Source: Parcubacteria group bacterium CG_4_9_14_0_2_um_filter_35_11 | GTDB lineage: Bacteria; Patescibacteriota; Minisyncoccia; Minisyncoccales; GCA-002788555 | Reading direction: 5' to 3' | NCBI GenBank assembly: GCA_002788555.1 | Contig: PFRL01000001.1 | Coordinates: forward strand, 12,033 to 27,637 | DNA length: 15,605 nt | Part shown: positions 1-6,913 of the stretch, piece by piece | Numbering within the stretch: position 1 is the stretch's first letter | Layout of the letters: each line of letters opens with the position of its first letter | Position numbers and translations under genes: made by a program | The notes under the pieces: generated by a model | Told to the model about the DNA's origin: nothing | What the model saw: only the letters and a program-made list of their open reading frames with translations | Databases searched by the model: none

Positions 1-106
1 GTTCCGTAGCTTCCAGCGCCTTTAGGATAGCATGTCCAATCTTCTTTTGATTAAAATCGACAATGTCCCCATCCCTTTTTTTAACTTGGGTAATTTTGGA
101 CGGCAT
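1..106 (-). CDS. Ribonucleotide reductase, N-terminal ATP-cone fragment (partial)
   Basis: The first 35 codons of a gene that continues past the window edge, starting with ATG at 106-104. The visible protein begins MPSKITQVKKRDGDIVDF and continues through NQKKIGHAILKALEATE. This is the pattern of an ATP-cone (KRDG..V.F...KI..AI.KAL), the allosteric nucleotide-sensing domain at the N-terminus of ribonucleotide reductases and of NrdR. The VKKRDG start right at the N-terminus fits a class III (NrdD) or class II (NrdJ) large subunit, which make deoxyribonucleotides. NrdR is unlikely because there its zinc ribbon precedes the cone. The catalytic domain is outside the window, so the class cannot be decided. 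A TATAAT box lies 20 bases upstream. Confidence 0.72.
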   Translation of the reverse strand, partial: MPSKITQVKKRDGDIVDFNQKKIGHAILKALEATE

Positions 107-126
107 AATAATTTGAAAATATTTCT

Positions 127-132
127 ATTATA
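127..132 (-). promoter_or_regulatory. -10 box of a probable promoter for the ribonucleotide reductase gene
   Basis: On the minus strand positions 132-127 read TATAAT, a perfect sigma-70-type -10 hexamer, 20 bases before the ATG at 106. No convincing -35 is seen; TTCTTG lies 15 bases upstream of it. Together with the hairpins after ftsZ this suggests separate transcription of the reductase. Confidence 0.45.
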
Positions 133-201
133 ATTTTATTTCGGCGGCAAGAATACCCTGCCTCTTTGGGCGGTCGGGCGGATAACAGCCGAAAGAATTT
201 G

Positions 202-240
202 TCCCGTTCGTAACGGGATACCCCGCAGCTTGCTGCGGGG
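202..240. repeat. Two tandem GC-rich hairpins downstream of ftsZ
   Basis: Two perfect inverted repeats lie back to back, 6 bases after the ftsZ stop. CCCCGCAGC (221-229) pairs with GCTGCGGGG (232-240) around a two-base centre. TCCCGTT (202-208) pairs with AACGGGA (212-218) around CGT. Neither is followed by a T-run on the minus strand, so this is not a classical intrinsic terminator. It could protect the ftsZ mRNA 3' end or be a REP-like intergenic palindrome. The GC content here is far above that of the surrounding sequence. Confidence 0.7.
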
Positions 241-246
241 AAGAGT

Positions 247-1323
247 TCATTTTTCTCTTTTAGTTCTTCTTTTTCTTAGAAAAGCGGGAATCTCCCATTC
301 ATCCTCTTTTTGCTCTTTTTCTTCAACTTTTGGCGGCTGAATATAATTTTTTGGTTTAATTTCGGGAATGTTACTAAGGCCGGTGGCAATAACCGTTGCT
401 TTAACTTCTCCCTTTTTAAGATTTTCATCTATGACTGCTCCAAAAATTATCTGGGCCTCTGGATCGGCGGCTTTGGTAATAAGCCTTGCTCCCTCATCCA
501 CTTCTTTCATTGCAAGGTCCTCGCTGCCAGAGATAGTAAATAATATCCCTTTTGCTCCATCTATAGAGACTTCAAGTAGTGGAGAATTTACTGCTTCTTT
601 GGCGGCGTTTTCCATTCTTTTTTCGCCTTTCGCCTTGCCAATACCCATTAGAGCCCATCCCGAACCTTTCATTATGGTTTTTACATCGGCAAAATCTACA
701 TTAATAATACCTGGTTTTACAATGATATCAGAAATTGCCTGGACGCCCTGAGCCAAAACGTCGTCAATAATAGAAAAAGCATTAAGTAAAGTTGTTTTCT
801 CGTCAATAATCCCTAGGACTTTGTCGTTGGGTATAACAATTAAACTATCAATTTTGTCTTTAAGATCAGTAAGGCCCCTTTCGGCAACCTCTGCCCTCTT
901 TTGTCCTTCAAACGAAAAAGGTTTGGTGATAATAGCAATTGTCAAGGCTCCTAGGTTTCGGGCGATTTCTGCTACCACAGGTGCGCCTGGTGTTCCCGTT
1001 CCTCCTCCCAGGCCACAAGTAACAAAAACCATGTCGGCTCCTTTTAGAGCTTCTTCGACTTCCTCTCGAGACTCTTCAATTGCTTCTCTTCCTAATTCAA
1101 CATTCATTCCTGCTCCAAGACCACGAGTGGTATTTTTCCCAATTAAAATTTTTTCTGGAGCACCACAATAATGAAGAGCTTGGGCGTCAGTATTAATTCC
1201 AATAAATTCTACGCCTTTAATTTTCTTGGCAACCATCCGAGAAACAGCATTACAACCACTGCCACCAACGCCAACTAATTTAATTCTAGCAAATGATTCA
1301 ATGTCGGGTTTTACTTGAGGCAT
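247..1323 (-). CDS. ftsZ: Cell division protein FtsZ
   Basis: Tubulin-like GTPase (358 aa) that polymerises into the cytokinetic Z ring at midcell. Visible landmarks: the GVGGSGCNAV nucleotide-binding loop (18-27), the INTDAQAL segment (43-50), the tubulin signature region GGGTGTPGAP (106-115), and the T7 synergy loop NVDFADV (208-214) with catalytic D210 and D213. The C-terminal peptide DEWEIPAFLRKRR (341-353) is the conserved tail that docks on FtsA and other tethers, after only a short variable linker. It is followed by a basic end. The signature motif has Pro112 where Gly is usual. The gene lies 81 bases after ftsA and has its own promoter-like sequence. It ends in TGA, consistent with UGA being a normal stop here. 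No Shine-Dalgarno is visible before the ATG. Confidence 0.98.
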   Translation of the reverse strand: MPQVKPDIESFARIKLVGVGGSGCNAVSRMVAKKIKGVEFIGINTDAQALHYCGAPEKILIGKNTTRGLGAGMNVELGREAIEESREEVEEALKGADMVFVTCGLGGGTGTPGAPVVAEIARNLGALTIAIITKPFSFEGQKRAEVAERGLTDLKDKIDSLIVIPNDKVLGIIDEKTTLLNAFSIIDDVLAQGVQAISDIIVKPGIINVDFADVKTIMKGSGWALMGIGKAKGEKRMENAAKEAVNSPLLEVSIDGAKGILFTISGSEDLAMKEVDEGARLITKAADPEAQIIFGAVIDENLKKGEVKATVIATGLSNIPEIKPKNYIQPPKVEEKEQKEDEWEIPAFLRKRRTKREK

Positions 1324-1353
1324 AAAAAATAATTTAACGAAAATTTAGAAAAC

Positions 1354-1382
1354 ATTTTAGCATAAAAAAACAACCTCGACAA
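1354..1382 (-). promoter_or_regulatory. Probable ftsZ promoter in the ftsA-ftsZ gap
   Basis: Read on the minus strand, TTGTCG (1382-1377), a 17-base spacer, then TAAAAT (1359-1354), preceded by TGC as in an extended -10. Spacing is optimal for a sigma-70 promoter. Transcription would start near 1347, giving ftsZ a leader of about 24 bases without a Shine-Dalgarno. Confidence 0.6.
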
Positions 1383-1404
1383 GTCTTTTACTTTTAGTAT
1401 CTAT

Positions 1405-2622
1405 TTAAGGAAGTAATCCTTCGATCCATTTTCTAATCCTCGAAAAAGTTTCCCCAACTTTCATTTTCTTGTGGGGTTTTTCTTCTTTGAGCTCCCATAA
1501 TAAAAGTCCTACTGCGGTAGCAAAGGAGGGATCATCAATTTTATCAACAATACCTTCCACATCTTTGGGAAAACCAATTTGACATGGCAAATGTAATTCT
1601 CTTTTTATCAAATCTTCTATTCCTGGCATTTTAGCTCCACCGCCAATAACCACCACCCCTGCCGGTAATAGCCTTTCTCTTCCTATTTTTTTCAATTCTT
1701 TATTAACCAATTCTAAAATTTCAATATTTCTGGCTTCAATTACATCAGCTAATTTTCTTCTTAAAATAAATTTCTCTTCTCCTCCCAGCTCTTTTAAGTT
1801 TATTTCTTCTTGCTTTTGAACACCATTTACATTGGCAAAGCCATATTTTAATTTCAATTTTTCAGCGCTATCAATCGGTAACTGGAAAGCAATAGCAACA
1901 TCGTTGGTAATATGGGAAGCACCAATTGGTAAAGTAGATGCTGAGAGCAAATCGCCATCTTCGAAAACGCAAAGGCCTGTAGAACCTCCCCCAAGATTTA
2001 AGACAAGACATCCTAATTCTTTTTGTCGTTTTGAGAGAACCGCTTCTGAGCCAGCTAAGGTAGAAAAAACAAGATCTCTAACGGTTATTCCATTTTCTTC
2101 GATTGCTTTAACAAGATTGCTAATATAAGGAGTGAATCCAAAGATTATTTCTGCCTCTACCTCTAATCTGACTCCGTGCATGCCACGGGGATCCTTAATA
2201 CCCTCTTCTTTATCAAGAATGAATTTTCTTGGTAAAACATGTAAAATTTCTTTATTTTTAGGTAGAGAGATAGCTTCTGCTGCTTTTATCACTCTATCAA
2301 CATCTTCTTGGGAAACCTCTCCATCAGCCCGAGAAACAGCTACTACACCCCGGGAAGTAGTAGATTGAATATGACTTCCGCCAATACTACAGATAAGTTC
2401 TGGAATCTTCTCCCCAATCTTTTTTTCAATTTCTTCAATATTTTCTCGAATGGAATTTGCCGCATCTTCTATATCGAAAATTTGCCCTCTTCTTATGCCT
2501 TGAGCGTCGGACACATGGGTAGCGATAATTTGAAGTGGTAAATTGGATAATATTTCTCCGGCTACTGATCTTATATTACAAGAGCCGATATCCAGAGCAA
2601 AAAGGTAATTTCCTTTTGGCAT
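1405..2622 (-). CDS. ftsA: Cell division protein FtsA (actin-like FtsZ membrane anchor)
   Basis: Actin/Hsp70-fold ATPase (405 aa) that tethers FtsZ filaments to the membrane and recruits later divisome proteins. The phosphate-1 motif is FALDIGSCN (8-16). The SHS2-type insert follows (roughly 80-165), then the phosphate-2 region NLGGGSTG (209-216) and the adenosine motif VVVIGGGAKMPG (323-334). The last residues, FSRIRKWIEGLLP (393-405), form a plausible amphipathic membrane-targeting helix as in other FtsA proteins. The phosphate-2 motif reads N..GGGST-G rather than the usual D..GGGTTD. The gene lies 36 bases after rplY and 81 bases before ftsZ, the classical ftsA-ftsZ order. No Shine-Dalgarno is seen at the ATG. 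Confidence 0.96.
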   Translation of the reverse strand: MPKGNYLFALDIGSCNIRSVAGEILSNLPLQIIATHVSDAQGIRRGQIFDIEDAANSIRENIEEIEKKIGEKIPELICSIGGSHIQSTTSRGVVAVSRADGEVSQEDVDRVIKAAEAISLPKNKEILHVLPRKFILDKEEGIKDPRGMHGVRLEVEAEIIFGFTPYISNLVKAIEENGITVRDLVFSTLAGSEAVLSKRQKELGCLVLNLGGGSTGLCVFEDGDLLSASTLPIGASHITNDVAIAFQLPIDSAEKLKLKYGFANVNGVQKQEEINLKELGGEEKFILRRKLADVIEARNIEILELVNKELKKIGRERLLPAGVVVIGGGAKMPGIEDLIKRELHLPCQIGFPKDVEGIVDKIDDPSFATAVGLLLWELKEEKPHKKMKVGETFSRIRKWIEGLLP

Positions 2623-2658
2623 AAATTTAAAAAATTTTTGAAATCAACTAAAAAAGGA

Positions 2659-3312
2659 TTATTTTTTTTCTTCTTCCTCTTCTTTCTTTTCTTTTCCGAC
2701 AACGCCGATTTCTTCAGGCTTTATCTCTTCGGGTACTGCTTCTATTTTTTCTTCCTCTGCCTTTCCGACCAGAACTACAATATCCTCAGTATCGGCTAAG
2801 ATTTTAATATCTTTGGGAAATGATAAATCTTTAATCTTTGTCGAGTCATACAATTTGGTAAGCGAAGAAACATTAACTTTAATGTGGGCAATAAGATTTT
2901 TGGGAAGTGCTTTAATTTTGATTTCATGAAGGTTTTTAATCAATACTCCTCCCAAGTCTCTTTGGGCTGGTGCTTCTCCCTCAAAAATTAAAGGCACGGT
3001 CACCTCCACTTCCCTATCCATAGGAAGTTGATAGAAATCTACATGGAGAAATTTCTCAGAAAGAGGGTCTTTTTGAATGGCTCGAATTAAAACAGGATAT
3101 TCTGAAGTTTTTTCTTTTTTTTCTAATTTAAAATTTATAACCGTTCCTTCCCCTGTTTTCTGCCAAGTTCTTTCAAAATCTTTATAATTTACTTTTATTG
3201 GTAAACTTCCTATCTCTTTTCCATAAACTATACCAGGAAGATAATCATTCTTTCTTAAAATATTCGATTTTTCTCCTCTCTCTTCACGGAATTTGGCATT
3301 TAAAGTTAGCAT
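2659..3312 (-). CDS. rplY: 50S ribosomal protein L25 (general stress protein CTC form)
   Basis: Long (217 aa, CTC/TL5-like) form of the 5S rRNA-binding protein L25. The N-terminal L25 domain (about 1-95) holds the LPGIVYGKE segment and the HVDFYQLP motif near residue 90. The beta-rich C-terminal TL5 domain follows (about 100-185), with VPLIFEGEAPA and a GGVL segment. A highly charged Glu/Lys tail ends the protein. L25 binds 5S rRNA in the central protuberance of the large subunit. The ATG lies 22 bases after the aldolase stop and the stop lies 36 bases before ftsA, so it is probably co-transcribed with both. No Shine-Dalgarno is visible. Confidence 0.95.
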   Translation of the reverse strand: MLTLNAKFREERGEKSNILRKNDYLPGIVYGKEIGSLPIKVNYKDFERTWQKTGEGTVINFKLEKKEKTSEYPVLIRAIQKDPLSEKFLHVDFYQLPMDREVEVTVPLIFEGEAPAQRDLGGVLIKNLHEIKIKALPKNLIAHIKVNVSSLTKLYDSTKIKDLSFPKDIKILADTEDIVVLVGKAEEEKIEAVPEEIKPEEIGVVGKEKKEEEEEKK

Positions 3313-3334
3313 AATAAATTAAAAAGAGTTTATC

Positions 3335-4183
3335 TTAAATTTTATAAAATAATTTCATTTTTTTTACGATTACTTTTTCTATCGCTTTGATAACCTGAGG
3401 TGCTAATTTATAAGGAGCGACCTCTTGGGGATTATCTTTTAAACTTTTCTCTAATACTTTCCTCCAGGCAAGCCTGATTTCGGTATTGAGGTTAATTTTT
3501 ACTATTCCCTTTTTAACCGCTCCTTTTATTTGAGAAGAAGGTATGCCAGAACCACCGTGTAAAACTAAAAAAACCCACTTACCTACCCTACTTTTTATCA
3601 TAGAAAGTCGTTTAAGGTCAAGCGAGGGCATTTTTTTATATATCCCATGAATATTCCCAAAGACTGGAGCTAAGGCATCAACACCTGTCTCTTTCACAAA
3701 TAGCTGGGCTTCTCGGGGTAAGGTCATATCTTTTACCTTGATTTTTGCCATTTCTCGATGAATCTCTGATGTCCCTCTCAAAAATCCCAATTCCCCCTCT
3801 ACTAATACCCCTCTTTTTTTAGCATAGCTTGCTACTTTTTTCGTGATTTTAATATTTTCTCTAATTGGTAAAGAAGAACCATCAAAGTGAACCATCTCAT
3901 ATCCGGCATCTATCGCTTTTTTTAAATGGTCAAAAGATTTACCATGGTCTAAATTTAAAATTACTGGGAATCCCAATTCTTTCTCTACCTCTTTTTTTAT
4001 CGCTACTGCGAAATTTAATCCTAAAAAATTACTCTCTCCTTCCGAGGTTCCCAAGATAAAAGGTTTTTTAAACTTTTTAGCTCCATTAATTATGCCTTTT
4101 AATTGGGAAAGGTCCGAAAAATTGAATTGAAAAATGGGAAGGTGTTTTGCTTGAGCGGTTTTAAAAATCTTCTTTATATTCAT
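3335..4183 (-). CDS. fba: Class II (zinc) fructose-bisphosphate aldolase family protein
   Basis: A 282-aa TIM-barrel aldolase of the class II FBP / tagatose-bisphosphate family, which reversibly splits fructose-1,6-bisphosphate into DHAP and glyceraldehyde-3-phosphate. The catalytic Asp and first zinc His are in LDHG (D79, H80). The other zinc histidines fit H179 (GNIHGIY) and H209 (VLHGGSG). The glycine-rich phosphate-binding loops are GNIHG (176-180), HGGSG (209-213) and NLNTE (231-235). GELGFLRGTSE (130-140) stands where the family has GE(L/V)G..GG. The frame is open 9 codons further upstream, but the ATG at 4183 has a GGAG 7 bases before it and matches the family start. Substrate specificity (FBP versus a related sugar bisphosphate) cannot be settled from motifs alone. 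Confidence 0.9.
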   Translation of the reverse strand: MNIKKIFKTAQAKHLPIFQFNFSDLSQLKGIINGAKKFKKPFILGTSEGESNFLGLNFAVAIKKEVEKELGFPVILNLDHGKSFDHLKKAIDAGYEMVHFDGSSLPIRENIKITKKVASYAKKRGVLVEGELGFLRGTSEIHREMAKIKVKDMTLPREAQLFVKETGVDALAPVFGNIHGIYKKMPSLDLKRLSMIKSRVGKWVFLVLHGGSGIPSSQIKGAVKKGIVKINLNTEIRLAWRKVLEKSLKDNPQEVAPYKLAPQVIKAIEKVIVKKMKLFYKI

Positions 4184-4190
4184 AGACAAT

Positions 4191-4194
4191 CTCC
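4191..4194 (-). promoter_or_regulatory. Shine-Dalgarno of the aldolase gene
   Basis: GGAG on the minus strand, 7 bases before the ATG at 4183. It decides the start over the upstream in-frame codon at 4210. It is one of few clear Shine-Dalgarno motifs in the window. Confidence 0.7.
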
Positions 4195-4224
4195 AAAAAA
4201 GGCAGAGCAATTTTGAAGAATCTT

Positions 4225-4773
4225 TTAATATTGATAGTTTGGCGAGGCTAAAAACTGAATACCCTTAACAGAAGAAATTGATAACCAGACACGTCCAGTA
4301 ATATATTCCCTTGACACTGCTCCCCAACTTCGTGAATCTGAGGAATGATCTCGATTATCCCCCAAAACAAAAAATTCGTTTTTCTTTAAAGATATCTTAA
4401 TATTTCCAGGAGTTATTTCCTCAATATAAGGTTCTTTCAAAACTTTCCCTTCCGGAAAATTAAGATTATATATTTTTATCAATCCGTCTTTTATTTCAAC
4501 GGTTTCTCCAGGCAAGCCAATGATTCTTTTTATGAAAAAATTGGAGGGGTCTTTTGGATAATGAAAAACTACTACCTCTCCCCGCTCTGGCTCGTGGAAT
4601 CTGTAAGAAATTTCATCAATTAAAAGATATTCACCCGATTGAAAATTCGGCTCCATTGAGGCCCCGCTTACAAAAAATGGTTGAAAAAGAAAATATCTTA
4701 TCGGAATAACAATAGCTATGGCTATTAAAAATATTTCAACTGTCTCTACAATTGTTCGAAAAAATCCCTTCAT
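4225..4773 (-). CDS. lepB: Signal peptidase I
   Basis: Membrane serine protease (182 aa) that removes signal peptides from secreted proteins outside the cytoplasmic membrane. One N-terminal transmembrane segment (about 10-30) precedes the catalytic domain. The nucleophile is S39 in SGASMEPNF, the general-base lysine is K82 in FFIKRIIGLPGE, and the box GDNRDHSSDSR (138-148) is the conserved domain E of the family. All catalytic elements are present and the length is typical of a minimal SPase I. It lies 41 bases upstream of the aldolase gene and 68 bases after the PurM-like pseudogene. The leader is AT-rich with no Shine-Dalgarno. Confidence 0.97.
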   Translation of the reverse strand: MKGFFRTIVETVEIFLIAIAIVIPIRYFLFQPFFVSGASMEPNFQSGEYLLIDEISYRFHEPERGEVVVFHYPKDPSNFFIKRIIGLPGETVEIKDGLIKIYNLNFPEGKVLKEPYIEEITPGNIKISLKKNEFFVLGDNRDHSSDSRSWGAVSREYITGRVWLSISSVKGIQFLASPNYQY

Positions 4774-4841
4774 AAAAAGAAAAAGTTATAATCTATTCTA
4801 TCTCAATTTTTATAAAAAATAAAGACCTTGAGAGTTAATTT

Positions 4842-5719
4842 TTATAATTTTATTATTTTCTTGCCAAACATCGATTCTATTTCTATCATTCCCTTTCCCG
4901 GGATTATCTCTCCAATGATATCTGCTTTAAAATCTTTTAATGCCAAAAGAATCTTGGCGGTATCTCGAGGAGTAACCGTTACTACAAATCCAATGCCACA
5001 ATTAAAAGTTTTGTACATTTCCTTATCAGGAACCCCTTTTTTGTAAATCTCTTTAAATATTTCTTGAGGATATAATTGGTGATTTTTTCTTATTATGGCA
5101 CTAGCTCCTTTTAAAAAATCTTTTAATTTAGTAAAGGCGCCGCCAGTAATATGCATCATACCATGAATATCAAAACGCTGATTCAATTTATAAATTATGT
5201 CCCAATAGATATTGGTAGGAAGGATAAAATCGGATTTAAATTTTCCATTGAAAATCTCTCTTATCTTGGTAAAACCATTGGAATGTAAGCCGTTACTTTG
5301 AATCCCAATTATTTTGTCACCTATTTTGGCTAAGTTAGGTTTTCGCTTTTTAATAAAGCCTGACACTGTAAGACTTATATCAATTCCGTTAATATTATTT
5401 TGTACAGAAGTCTCTTCTCCGGTAATAGCAATTTTTCTTTTTTTACATTCCTTGACTAAGGTTGTTATAATTTCAAAAATCGGCCGTTTATCCTCTTTGG
5501 GCAGGGCAATATGGTTTTGAAGTTTATAGGGTCTGGCCCTGACGATTGCTAAATCATTAAGGCTCATGGATAGGGCGTCCAAGACGGCGTTTTTGAAGGT
5601 TCTTTTCTGCCAGTAATAAACTCCTTTTGTTCCAATTCAATGGAGAGAAAAGAAGTGCTCTAAGTCTGTCGGATTAATTTTAGAATTTCTTTTTTATAAG
5701 GCTTTGTCGGGTCGTACAT
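4842..5719 (-). pseudogene. Broken PurM-like (AIR synthase family) gene
   Basis: The main open part (5636-4842) encodes an AIR-synthase/PurM-fold protein: GTKGVYYWQKRTFKNAVLDA, then MSLNDLA, GEETS, GLHSNGFTKIRE, LPTNIYW, MHITGGAF and FNCGIGFVVTV, close to the order in PurM. The likely original ATG is at 5719, giving MYDPTKPYKKEILKLIRQT, but codon 20 is TAG (5662-5660). The following STSFLSIE is still in that frame. The conserved IGTKG segment resumes at 5636 in a different frame, directly after a TGA (5639-5637). The stretch expected before GIGTKG, which holds the nucleotide/metal-binding region, is missing. So there is one nonsense codon plus one frame-shifting deletion. Internal starts such as TTG at 5582 could at best give an N-terminally truncated product. 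As I recall, stand-alone PurM-like genes of this type occur in CPR genomes without a purine pathway; their role is unknown. Confidence 0.8.
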
Positions 5720-5728
5720 ATTATTAAA

Positions 5729-5734
5729 ATTATA
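5729..5734 (-). promoter_or_regulatory. -10-like box upstream of the PurM-like pseudogene
   Basis: TATAAT on the minus strand (5734-5729), 9 bases before the ATG at 5719, which would make a nearly leaderless mRNA. No good -35 is present; the usual position lies within the terminator stem. Could be chance in AT-rich sequence. Confidence 0.35.
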
Positions 5735-5743
5735 ACAAAATTA

Positions 5744-5783
5744 AATTTAAAAAGCCCAACAATTTATCGGGGCTTTTTAAATT
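5744..5783. terminator. Bidirectional intrinsic terminator after rpsI
   Basis: A 14-bp perfect stem: AATTTAAAAAGCCC (5744-5757) pairs with GGGCTTTTTAAATT (5770-5783) around a 12-base loop. Because the stem itself carries GGGCTTTTT, both strands read as hairpin plus T-run. On the minus strand it lies about 160 bases after the rpsI stop and before the PurM-like gene, so it should end the ribosomal-protein transcript. Confidence 0.8.
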
Positions 5784-5943
5784 ATTAAAAAGAGAATTTG
5801 TTCTTTTAGTATTACTATTTATTTTATGTCCTTAACTTTCTTAAGAATTATTGCGTTCAAGATAAGGGCAAAAGTAAAAAAATATCGCTCCGAAAAAACA
5901 AGGGATCAAACTATAAATTGAGTTATAATAATCTTTTTTATAA

Positions 5944-6459
5944 TTATCTCTTTGACCACTGAGGAGCGCGTCTGGCTCCTTTTAAACCAAACTTTTTCCT
6001 TTCCTTTTCCCGAGGGTCTCGGGTTAAGTATCCTGCTGATTTTAAGATTCCTTTTAATTTTTCGTCTATTTGAAATAATACTCGGGCAATTCCCAATCTT
6101 ATTGCCTCAGCTTGTCCTCTTTTTCCTCCTCCTCTGACCCGAGTTTCAATTTTAAACTTATTTTCCGAATTAGTTTTTTTCAAAGGCGAGAAAATAATGT
6201 TTTGAAGTTCAAAGTCAGGAAAATAAAGCCGGGCTTCTTTTTTATTAACTAAAAAAATTTTCTCCTTTGGATTTTGGAATATCCTGACACGGGCACTAGC
6301 TGTTTTTCTTCTGCCGATTGCCTCAATGTATTTTTCAACCTCTTTCTTTTGTTCTCTTGAAGGAGCTTTCTCCTCTATTTTTTTTCTTTCTTTTTTTGTC
6401 CTCTCTTTACGGCCAACTTTTTTTGTCTTAAGCTTTTTTTGAGAAGTAGTCTTTGACAT
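5944..6459 (-). CDS. rpsI: 30S ribosomal protein S9 with a basic N-terminal extension
   Basis: S9 (171 aa) of the small subunit head; its C-terminal tail reaches the P-site tRNA. The S9 core starts at about residue 44, KYIEAIGRRKTASARV. It continues with the RVRGGGKRGQAEAIRLGIAR block and the LKSAGYLTRDPREKERKKFG segment, and ends in the canonical RRAPQWSKR. The first ~43 residues are a Lys/Arg/Glu-rich extension absent from the usual ~130-aa protein; it is probably disordered or packs on rRNA. The ATG at 6459 is 18 bases after the rplM stop, the standard rplM-rpsI pair. A shorter start is not obvious because no internal Met lies between residue 1 and the core. Confidence 0.95.
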   Translation of the reverse strand: MSKTTSQKKLKTKKVGRKERTKKERKKIEEKAPSREQKKEVEKYIEAIGRRKTASARVRIFQNPKEKIFLVNKKEARLYFPDFELQNIIFSPLKKTNSENKFKIETRVRGGGKRGQAEAIRLGIARVLFQIDEKLKGILKSAGYLTRDPREKERKKFGLKGARRAPQWSKR

Positions 6460-6477
6460 GTTTTGACAGATTAAATA

Positions 6478-6810
6478 TTATTTTATTTTTAATCTTTTGA
6501 TTCTTTGCTTTTGTAATCTATTTTTGGGAAGCATACCCAAAACTGCTCTTTTTAAAACCTCTGCTGGATTTTTTTTGATAAGTTCTTCAAGGGTAATCGT
6601 CTTTAACCCCCCTGGATAGCCAGAGTAATGATAATAAATTTTTTCTTTCAATTTTTTGCCAGTAACTTTAATTTTATCAACATTTTCTACTTCCACTATC
6701 TCTTTACCAGATTTTTCTGGTCGGAAATTCGGCTTATCCTTCCCTTGAAGAATTTTGGCAATCTCGCTGGCAAGTCTACCTAAAATTTTATTTGTAGCAT
6801 TAATTTTCAT
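6478..6810 (-). CDS. rplM: 50S ribosomal protein L13, short form
   Basis: L13 (110 aa), an early-assembly 23S rRNA-binding protein. Conserved blocks are KILGRLASEIAKIL (8-21), KIKVTGKKLKEKIYYHYSGYPGGLK and VLGMLPKNRLQKQRIKRLKI. Compared with the usual ~142-aa protein it starts about 17-20 residues late and ends right after the KRLK segment, lacking the C-terminal AGPEHPH-type tail. The upstream sequence is non-coding (a stop-rich spacer with hairpins), so the short N-terminus appears real. It precedes rpsI by 18 bases. No Shine-Dalgarno is seen. Confidence 0.95.
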   Translation of the reverse strand: MKINATNKILGRLASEIAKILQGKDKPNFRPEKSGKEIVEVENVDKIKVTGKKLKEKIYYHYSGYPGGLKTITLEELIKKNPAEVLKRAVLGMLPKNRLQKQRIKRLKIK

Positions 6811-6831
6811 AAATCACTACTAATTATTTAT

Positions 6832-6913
6832 CCTCCGTAGCCCTCCTTAGCCAAGGCGACGGAGGGTGAAGGATGGGCGAATTTTTTACAAATATACGAA
6901 TTGAATATTTGTA
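6832..6913. repeat. Palindromic spacer between rplQ and rplM with a degenerate copy of the 31-bp repeat
   Basis: Two structures lie side by side. CCTCCGT (6832-6838) pairs with ACGGAGG (6859-6865), enclosing a smaller CCTT/AAGG stem (6845-6848 with 6853-6856). TACAAATAT (6887-6895) pairs with ATATTTGTA (6905-6913). Positions 6878-6897 match 20 bases of the repeat at 8936-8966 with one mismatch. Neither hairpin has a T-run suited to termination. Confidence 0.65.

Noticed and set aside
202..240. Intrinsic terminator of ftsZ
   Set aside because: Stems are strong but no T-run follows on the minus strand, so it is listed as a repeat.
310..1171. Plus-strand open frames opposite ftsZ, and similar ones opposite ftsA, lepB, rpoA, rpsK and others
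   Set aside because: All lie antisense to clearly conserved genes, have unremarkable translations and no initiation signals.
4184..4210. 9-codon upstream extension of the aldolase
   Set aside because: The ATG at 4183 has a good Shine-Dalgarno and matches the family start.
5637..5662. Stop-codon recoding (UGA as Gly or UAG read-through) instead of a pseudogene in the PurM-like gene
   Set aside because: The two stops are different codons, a frame change is also needed, and ftsZ ends at TGA in its normal place, so a standard code plus gene decay is simpler.
6887..6913. Terminator after rplQ
   Set aside because: The minus-strand hairpin is followed by A residues, not T residues, and the stem is weak AT pairing.
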